Positions 31,030 through 35,584 of a DNA stretch of 35,584 nucleotides are shown here, in pieces. Each line of letters opens with the position of its first letter. Positions within the stretch are counted from its first letter, which is position 1. The DNA lies in the NCBI GenBank assembly GCA_016212245.1, contig JACRGU010000127.1, positions 1-35,584 on the forward strand, read 5' to 3'. Both the position numbers and the translations under genes were made by a program. The notes beneath the pieces are model-generated. The model saw only the letters and a list, made by a program, of their open reading frames with translations, did not search any database and had not been told where the DNA came from. Source of the DNA: Nitrospirota bacterium (GTDB lineage Bacteria > Nitrospirota > Thermodesulfovibrionia > Thermodesulfovibrionales > SM23-35).

Positions 31030-31587
31030 ATGAATAAAAAGGTAGCAGCAGTTGTATGTAGCCTTGCCCTGACTGTTTCAGTGAGTGCATGTAAGAAGAG
31101 GGAAACTCAGCCACCTGCTCCACAGGTACCAGGTCCGATGATGCAGGGTCCAATATCACCAGAGGCACAGCAGACAGTTCCAGGACATGGTGTGACAGTA
31201 CCAAAGGGTGAAACACAGGTAGTAGTGCCTGATTCGGTTAAGGGCAGATGGAGTGCAGTAAAGATTGTTGTTGAGGATAGAGGGACAAAAAAGACTCAGG
31301 AATATAAGATAAGTCTGCACAGCGACTTTGTAATCCCTAATTCTAACCTTAAGGTTACAGTAGGAGAGTTTCTTCCTGATTTTAAGATGGATGGACTTAC
31401 TCTAACTTCAGTATCCAATCAGCCTAATAACCCAGCTGTTGGAATAAGGGTTTTTGAAGGCGATAAACAGATATTCCCTGCCCCTGAAAAACAGTGGGGG
31501 TGGTTGTTTTCAAAGATGCCTTCGGTACACCCATTTGAGCATCCAAAGTATGGTATTACATTAAAGGAAGGTGTAAAGAAGGGATAA
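31030..31587 (+). CDS. DUF2155-type lipoprotein
   Basis: 185 residues. Lipoprotein signal MNKKVAAVVCSLALTVSVSAC (Cys21), then a Pro/Gln-rich linker (about 22-70) and a domain about 75-180 with WSAVKIVVEDRGTKKTQEYKI, FVIPNSNLKVTVGEFLPDFKM and the terminal WGWLFSKMPSVHPFEHPKYGITL typical of DUF2155. Function unknown; envelope-located. Strong ribosome binding site AAGGAGG. It is followed within a few bases by tRNA-Arg. Confidence 0.88.
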   Translation: MNKKVAAVVCSLALTVSVSACKKRETQPPAPQVPGPMMQGPISPEAQQTVPGHGVTVPKGETQVVVPDSVKGRWSAVKIVVEDRGTKKTQEYKISLHSDFVIPNSNLKVTVGEFLPDFKMDGLTLTSVSNQPNNPAVGIRVFEGDKQIFPAPEKQWGWLFSKMPSVHPFEHPKYGITLKEGVKKG

Positions 31588-31592
31588 GGGTT

Positions 31593-31669
31593 GCGCCCAT
31601 AGCTCAGATGGATAGAGCGACGGACTACGAATCCGCAGGTCGGGGGTTCGAATCCTCCTGGGCGCGCCA
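31593..31669 (+). tRNA. tRNA-Arg (anticodon ACG)
   Basis: 77 nt with encoded CCA. Acceptor GCGCCCA/TGGGCGC, D arm GCTC..GAGC, anticodon loop CTACGAA, T arm with TTCGAAT. A34 must become inosine to read CGU/CGC/CGA; the enzyme gene tadA is the next gene downstream. Confidence 0.95.
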
Positions 31670-31784
31670 AAGCAAATTTTGCTTTTGCAAAATTTGCAGT
31701 TGTTAGTACTTGAATTTTTTTGTTTACTATTCACTAATCACTAATCACTTTTCACTATCTACCGTCGTTAAATAGGATTCAATA

Positions 31785-32243
31785 GTGATCAGTAAAGACA
31801 AAGATATTTATTTTATGAGGCTGGCACTCAAAGAGGCCAGCCTCGCTTTTATTGAAGGCGAGGTCCCTGTGGGTGTGGTACTTGTAAAGGACGGTAAGGT
31901 TATTGCAAAGGCACATAACCACAGGGAGACTTTAAAAGACCCAACAGGCCATGCTGAAATCCTTGTACTCAGGTCTGGTGCAAATGAAAATGATAGTTGG
32001 CGACTAACAGATGCAACGCTTTATGTGACAAAAGAGCCATGCATTATGTGCGCAGGTGCAATGGTGAATGCGAGACTTGGCAGACTTGTTTATGGATGCA
32101 AGGATGAAAAGGCTGGGGCAGTTGATAGTCTTTATAACATACTTTCGGATAAAAGACTTAACCATCAGATAGAGGTTGTATCAGGTATTCTTGAGGACGA
32201 ATGCGCCTTGATATTGAAAAGGTTTTTTAAAGAGAGAAGATAA
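31785..32243 (+). CDS. tadA: tRNA adenosine(34) deaminase
   Basis: Makes inosine at position 34 of tRNA-Arg(ACG). 152 residues. Cytidine-deaminase-fold signatures: GHAEI (zinc His, catalytic Glu) and EPCIMCAGAM (PCXXC). The N-terminus DIYFMRLALKEASLAFIEGEVPVGVVLVKDGKVIA and C-terminal FFKERR match TadA. GTG start 31785 with AGGA about eight bases upstream. It sits directly downstream of its substrate tRNA gene. Confidence 0.95.
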   Translation: MISKDKDIYFMRLALKEASLAFIEGEVPVGVVLVKDGKVIAKAHNHRETLKDPTGHAEILVLRSGANENDSWRLTDATLYVTKEPCIMCAGAMVNARLGRLVYGCKDEKAGAVDSLYNILSDKRLNHQIEVVSGILEDECALILKRFFKERR

Positions 32244-32309
32244 AGTTTTAATTTCTTTTCTTGTTGTAAACTAAAAACTGTTCACTATTCACTGATAACT
32301 GTATTTATT

Positions 32310-32399
32310 GGAGAGGTGCCAGAGTGGTTGAATGGGGCGGTCTCGAAAACCGTTGTGGGGGTAACTCCACCCAGGGTTCGAATCCCTGCCTCTCCGCCA
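32310..32399 (+). tRNA. tRNA-Ser (anticodon CGA)
   Basis: Class II tRNA, 90 nt with encoded CCA. Acceptor GGAGAGG/CCTCTCC, G discriminator, anticodon loop CTCGAAA on CGGT/ACCG, long variable arm, T loop TTCGAAT. Reads UCG. Its 3' half is nearly identical to the tRNA-Ser at 30773. Confidence 0.95.
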
Positions 32400-32469
32400 T
32401 TGAGAAGTTAGAAGTTAAAAATGAAAAGTTAAAAGTTTAAATTAAAAGTGGTCAAAAGTATTTTTCTGA

Positions 32470-32506
32470 TGACTAATGACTGCTGACTTTATGACTGCCG
32501 AAGGCA
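32470..32506 (+). repeat. 37-bp direct repeat, copy 2
   Basis: Identical to 30733-30769. It ends two bases from the 3' CCA end of the minus-strand tRNA. Confidence 0.85.
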
Positions 32507-32508
32507 GG

Positions 32509-32604
32509 TGGAGAGGGGCAGTGAGAATCGAACTCACCAGGGCATATTATTGTACCCCAACACTGGTTTTGCAGACCAGGTGAGACACCAGTCCCTTACC
32601 CCTC
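32509..32604 (-). tRNA. tRNA with Cys anticodon (GCA) on a selenocysteine-tRNA-like scaffold
   Basis: 96 nt with encoded CCA. The acceptor can form 8 bp (GAGGGGTA/TGCCCCTC) and the T stem 5 bp (GTGAG/CTCAC), the 8/5 layout of bacterial tRNA-Sec. D arm GGGAC-TGGT-GTCTC has a four-base loop. Anticodon stem CTGGT/ACCAG with loop CTGCAAA gives GCA. A long variable arm follows (TGGGGTA/TGCCCTG, loop of 8). The discriminator is U73, as in tRNA-Cys, whereas tRNA-Sec and tRNA-Ser have G73. CysRS charging is therefore likely, but the frame is unlike normal 74-nt tRNA-Cys. It starts two bases after the DUF1992 stop. Confidence 0.8.
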
Positions 32605-32606
32605 AA

Positions 32607-32984
32607 TTATTTTGAATCTCCGGTTAATTTATCTATCACCTTCTCTTCGTATTCTGAAAAATCTTCGAGGTTAAAGGGTTTTTTGCGTATTATATTGAGT
32701 TTCAAAAGTTTGAAATTTAGCTCTCTGAGTTTCTTAAGTCTTTCTTTATCATCATCAATTGTATTCATCAATGCGCACATATTTATTATCTCGTTTCTCA
32801 GCTCAAGCTCAGGTGGAGTACAGCCTGCATTTTTCAAAATCCTGTAAGCCATTCTCAGGTCCTCAGGAATCCATGTCTCATCCTCAAAATTGATGGGCCT
32901 TCCTTTTCCTTCAAGGTTTTCAAACTCACCATTTTCCATGGCCTCTATAATTCGTCTTTCAGCAATCCTATCAAAGATATTCAT
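32607..32984 (-). CDS. DUF1992 (DnaJC28-like conserved domain) protein
   Basis: 125 residues with the family's opening FDRIAERRIIEAMENGEFENLEGKGRPINFEDETWIPEDLRMAYRILKNAG, followed by a helical region ending in KLTGDSK. Function unknown; cytoplasmic, probably a small helical partner protein. Its stop codon is two bases before the Sec-like tRNA on the same strand, so both could share a transcript. Confidence 0.9.
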   Translation of the reverse strand: MNIFDRIAERRIIEAMENGEFENLEGKGRPINFEDETWIPEDLRMAYRILKNAGCTPPELELRNEIINMCALMNTIDDDKERLKKLRELNFKLLKLNIIRKKPFNLEDFSEYEEKVIDKLTGDSK

Positions 32985-33021
32985 TACAGCACCTCACAAA
33001 CTATAAATATCATAGCAAAAA

Positions 33022-33822
33022 TCACCGTTTTCTTCTAAGGATTAAGGAGATAAAGAAAAGCAGGGTGGCTGTCAGGACAATACTTCCTCCGGGCGCAATA
33101 TCAAATTCATAAGACAGGAAAAGCCCTGTAATTGTAGAAAACACTGCAGCGCCGCATGAGATTGCAATCATAGAAGTCAGACTTTTAGCAAATAGCTGTG
33201 CGGTCGCCCCTGGTATGACGAGCAGGGCTGAGATAAGGATGATACCCACAACCTTCATCGCGATAACAATGGATATTGAAAGGACAAGCAGGAAAAGGAT
33301 ATTAATGGCCCTCACTGAGATACCGCTTACTTGTGCTATCTCTTCATTATATGTTGTCAGAAATATCTCTTTTAAAAAGAGCAGGATGACCCCGATTACT
33401 GATATTGTTGTAAGCAGTGTAATTAGGACTTCTCTGTCAGTAATGGCTAATATATTTCCGAAAAGATAACCAAAGAGGTCAACATTATATTCCCTGGAGA
33501 GACTTACGAGTATAATACCGAGTGCCCTCGAGCTCGCAAAAAATATTCCAATAGAGGCGTCTTCTGAAACCTTCCCCTTTCTGCTTACTACTTCAATCCC
33601 GAGTGCAACTGCGATAGAATAAATAGTTGCAGTAATGAGGGGATTTATACCGGTAAAAAACCCAATCGCCACTCCACCAAATGCTGCATGTGATATGCCA
33701 GCGCCTATGAAGGACATCTTACGCAGTACTACAAATACTGAGACCAGGCCTGATATCAGACTGACCATGATACCTACAAAAAAGGCCTTCTGCATGAATG
33801 CAGAGCTTAAGATTTCGATCAT
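33022..33822 (-). CDS. znuB: Zn/Mn-type ABC transporter permease
   Basis: 266 residues, ABC-3 family membrane permease with about eight TM segments. It opens MIEILSSAFMQKAFFVGIMVSLISGLVSVFVVLRKMSFIGAGISHAAFGGVAIG, the conserved start of ZnuB/MntB, and has VSGISVRAINILFLLVLSISIVIAMKVVGIILISALLVIPGATA. A GAGGGGGG ribosome binding site is present and the znuC stop is eleven bases upstream. Zn versus Mn cannot be decided from sequence. Confidence 0.92.
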   Translation of the reverse strand: MIEILSSAFMQKAFFVGIMVSLISGLVSVFVVLRKMSFIGAGISHAAFGGVAIGFFTGINPLITATIYSIAVALGIEVVSRKGKVSEDASIGIFFASSRALGIILVSLSREYNVDLFGYLFGNILAITDREVLITLLTTISVIGVILLFLKEIFLTTYNEEIAQVSGISVRAINILFLLVLSISIVIAMKVVGIILISALLVIPGATAQLFAKSLTSMIAISCGAAVFSTITGLFLSYEFDIAPGGSIVLTATLLFFISLILRRKR

Positions 33823-33833
33823 CTACCCCCCTC

Positions 33834-34610
33834 TCATTCCCTCCTCAGTCGCTCACACTTATCGCACATATCTGTGTGCATAAGGACGTCTACGTTTTTA
33901 CCGTAGAGACCTGTTAATACTCCTTCATTTAGAGCACCAAGCGGATTCCCATGGTAGTGAAATGTGTGATTCAGACATGCTATTTCATCCACATAGGTTG
34001 TTATAGCTCCAATATCATGCGAAGCCATTAGGACAGTAAGATTAAATCTCTTCTGTAGGCCTTTCAGAAGGTGGTAGAAATCTTCCTGTCCGACCACATC
34101 AATACCTGTACTGGGCTCATCGAGTATTAAAATCCTCGGTTCTGCGGCAAGTGCCCTGGCAATTGAAACCCTCTGCTGCTGTCCTCCCGAGAGTTGACCG
34201 TAAGGCACATCTTTAAGATCCGCCATCCCCATCATGGAAAGACATTCTACTGTTTTCTCTATGTCCTTTCCACGTGGCCATCTCAGCATGCCGACCTTCC
34301 CATACCTTCCCATCATAACCACATCTATTACCCTGACAGGAAAATTTGGCTCGATCTTTAAGGTTTGTGGTAGATAACCGAATATACCGCCAGTTCTTAA
34401 AATATCTTCAGGGGGTTTTCCAAAGATACTTACTTCTCCTGACGAAGGCTTTATGAGTCCGAGTATTACCCTCAGAAGTGTTGTTTTGCCACCTCCGTTC
34501 GGGCCTACAATACCTAAAAACTTTCCTTCATCCATGGAAAGGCTTATGTCTTTCAAGATATCTCTGCCGCTGAGGGCCACACTTAAGTTATTAATTTCGA
34601 TTGCCTTCAT
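33834..34610 (-). CDS. znuC: Zn/Mn-type ABC transporter ATPase
   Basis: About 258 residues. Walker A GPNGGGKTTLLR, Q loop FGYLPQTLKI, ABC signature LSGGQQQR, Walker B ILILDEPSTGID, H loop ASHDI. The HYHG block near residue 220 is usual for metal-type ATPases of this group. The C-terminus ends MHTDMCDKCERLRRE, a CX2C with His that could bind metal. ATG 34610 is preferred over TTG 34619. Confidence 0.95.
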   Translation of the reverse strand: MKAIEINNLSVALSGRDILKDISLSMDEGKFLGIVGPNGGGKTTLLRVILGLIKPSSGEVSIFGKPPEDILRTGGIFGYLPQTLKIEPNFPVRVIDVVMMGRYGKVGMLRWPRGKDIEKTVECLSMMGMADLKDVPYGQLSGGQQQRVSIARALAAEPRILILDEPSTGIDVVGQEDFYHLLKGLQKRFNLTVLMASHDIGAITTYVDEIACLNHTFHYHGNPLGALNEGVLTGLYGKNVDVLMHTDMCDKCERLRRE

Positions 34611-34693
34611 ATCATGCAAAACAATTAAAAATTACTAATAAGTTCATAAGTAAGATGTCATCCCGTCATCTCTTTTTACTCTTAACTTTTAAC

Positions 34694-35584
34694 CTATTTC
34701 ATCACATTTTCCATAACTGAAATATTATATCTCATCATTTCTATGTACGTCTCTCTACCTTTCTGTCCGCCGATAGGGTCGAGGTATAAGACCTTTGCGC
34801 TGCTTTCCCTTGCTACAGCCTCAGCAATCTTAGGATTAAATTGAGGCTCGGCAAAGATAACCCTGTTTCCGATGCGATTGACTTCTTGAATAATCCTTGC
34901 AATATGTTTCGGACTCGGCTCTTTGCCTGGTGCTTCCTCAATAACACCAGCAACCTTGAGTCCGTATCTCTTTGAAAAATAATTCCATGCTGAATGAAAT
35001 GTAACATATTCTTTTATTGTAAAAGTCTTAACTTTTTCGGAGATCTCCTTATCGAGGTGTAGAAGCTTTTCTCTATATATAGATGCATTTTTTTTATAAA
35101 CCCCGGCATTGCTTGGGTCAGCCTCGATAAGTGTCTTTTCTATCTTTGTAACTATATCCCTTGCAATCAGAGGGTCAAGCCAAATGTGAGGATCGGCATA
35201 TGAGTCAAGTGATGAGTGTTGAGTGATGAGTGTTGAGTGATGAGAATGAACATCTCTTATCAATTGTATCCCAAATGATGAATCAACAACGATGAGCCTT
35301 TTACTTCCTGATGCCTTTATCATCTTTTCTGCCCAGAATTCAAGCCCAGCACCTATCTTAACGAATACCCTCGCCTCAGATAATTCTTTCATAACCTTAG
35401 GCGTTGGTTCATATGTATGCGGGCTTGCACCAGGAGGCAGGAGCAATTTTACATCAACACGCTCTTCTCCCACCTGTCTTACAAAGTCATATAAGGGGTA
35501 AATACTGACGATTACCTTCAGTTTCTGCCCTCCATAGAGTGAAGTAAAAAGTAAAAAGTGAAAGATGAAAAGTAAGATTATTGA
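34694..35584 (-). CDS. znuA: Zn/Mn-type ABC transporter binding protein, 5' end outside window
   Basis: Cluster A-1 metal-binding lipoprotein/periplasmic protein; at least 296 residues, open to the window edge. QKLKVIVSIYPLYDFVRQVGEERVDVKLLLPPGASPHTYEPTP carries the first ligand His; DPHIWLDPL the second; EYVTFHSAWNYFSKRYGLKV the third; LDPIGG an Asp near the end. The signal core (FIFHFLLFTSLYGG) is coded by AGTAAAA-type heptads. The family's variable His-rich loop is here VHSHHSTLITQHSS, coded by a near-perfect heptad tract at 35208-35242. A GTG at 35473 is internal, not the true start. Confidence 0.93.
   Translation of the reverse strand, partial: SIILLFIFHFLLFTSLYGGQKLKVIVSIYPLYDFVRQVGEERVDVKLLLPPGASPHTYEPTPKVMKELSEARVFVKIGAGLEFWAEKMIKASGSKRLIVVDSSFGIQLIRDVHSHHSTLITQHSSLDSYADPHIWLDPLIARDIVTKIEKTLIEADPSNAGVYKKNASIYREKLLHLDKEISEKVKTFTIKEYVTFHSAWNYFSKRYGLKVAGVIEEAPGKEPSPKHIARIIQEVNRIGNRVIFAEPQFNPKIAEAVARESSAKVLYLDPIGGQKGRETYIEMMRYNISVMENVMK
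35208..35242 (-). repeat. Heptad tract in the znuA His-rich loop
   Basis: Alternating AGTGATG and AGTGTTG units (five in a row, effectively a 14-bp tandem repeat). They code His, Ser, Thr and Gln residues at the position where ZnuA proteins have a His-rich loop. Confidence 0.85.
35538..35579 (-). repeat. Heptad tract in the znuA signal peptide
   Basis: Units on the + strand: AGTGAAG, TAAAAAG, TAAAAAG, TGAAAGA, TGAAAAG, TAAGATT. The complement codes the hydrophobic signal core. Confidence 0.8.

Noticed and set aside
32509..32604. Ordinary tRNA-Ser or tRNA-Leu pseudogene
   Set aside because: All stems pair, CCA is encoded, the T loop is intact and the anticodon and U73 agree on cysteine, so it looks like a maintained tRNA.

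Overview
The window (35.6 kb, moderately AT-rich, Arg codons dominated by AGG/AGA) reads as chromosome of a Gram-negative, LPS-bearing anaerobe-type bacterium: lpxC, a gmhA-like gene, lipoproteins, a decaheme cytochrome/porin pair and a heme-tagged sensor kinase. The gene content and style suggest a Nitrospirota (Thermodesulfovibrionia-like) or Desulfobacterota-like lineage. This placement is inference, since there is no rRNA here.

Layout. (1) 1-5811: translation operon thrS(partial)-infC-rpmI-rplT-pheS-pheT on the + strand. infC appears to start at AUA, and PheT lacks its OB-fold tRNA-binding insert. (2) 5818-12601: electron-transfer/sensing block. It holds a sharp promoter, a lipoprotein decaheme cytochrome (DmsE/MtrA type), a frameshifted MtrB/PioB-type porin, two orphan periplasmic binding proteins and a histidine kinase with a periplasmic CXXCH heme motif. 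(3) 12585-21610: a long minus-strand run, in transcription order surE, FAD oxidoreductase, pcm, argH, FN3 lipoprotein, gmhA, ruvC, trmD, rplS, rnhB, dtxR-type regulator. (4) 21648-25929, + strand: purM, M23 peptidase, an AT-rich beta-propeller, bactofilin, then a wHTH gene with a phased operator array and a 23-residue Lys-rich mini-protein. (5) lpxC and tldD (minus), mtnP-like phosphorylase and an NtrC-type regulator (plus). (6) 30.7-32.6 kb: tRNA cluster Ser(GCT), Arg(ACG), Ser(CGA) with tadA and a DUF2155 lipoprotein, plus a minus-strand tRNA with GCA anticodon on a selenocysteine-tRNA-like scaffold. (7) DUF1992 and a Zn/Mn ABC transporter (znuA, running off the window, znuC, znuB).

The least expected feature is a pervasive family of degenerate 7-bp tandem repeats (AGTGAAT, TTGACTA, ACTCCAA, AGTTCAA and similar types). 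They occupy many spacers and also invade genes. They form in-frame inserts in pheT, ruvC and the His-rich loop of znuA, and they build the hydrophobic core of at least four secretion signals. In two of those (porin, first binding protein) the signal start and the mature protein are in different frames across the tract, which suggests repeat-driven on/off switching or decay. Several other dispersed palindromic or MITE-like repeats add to this. The tRNA with Sec-like architecture, the operator array and the heptad system are the items most worth testing.
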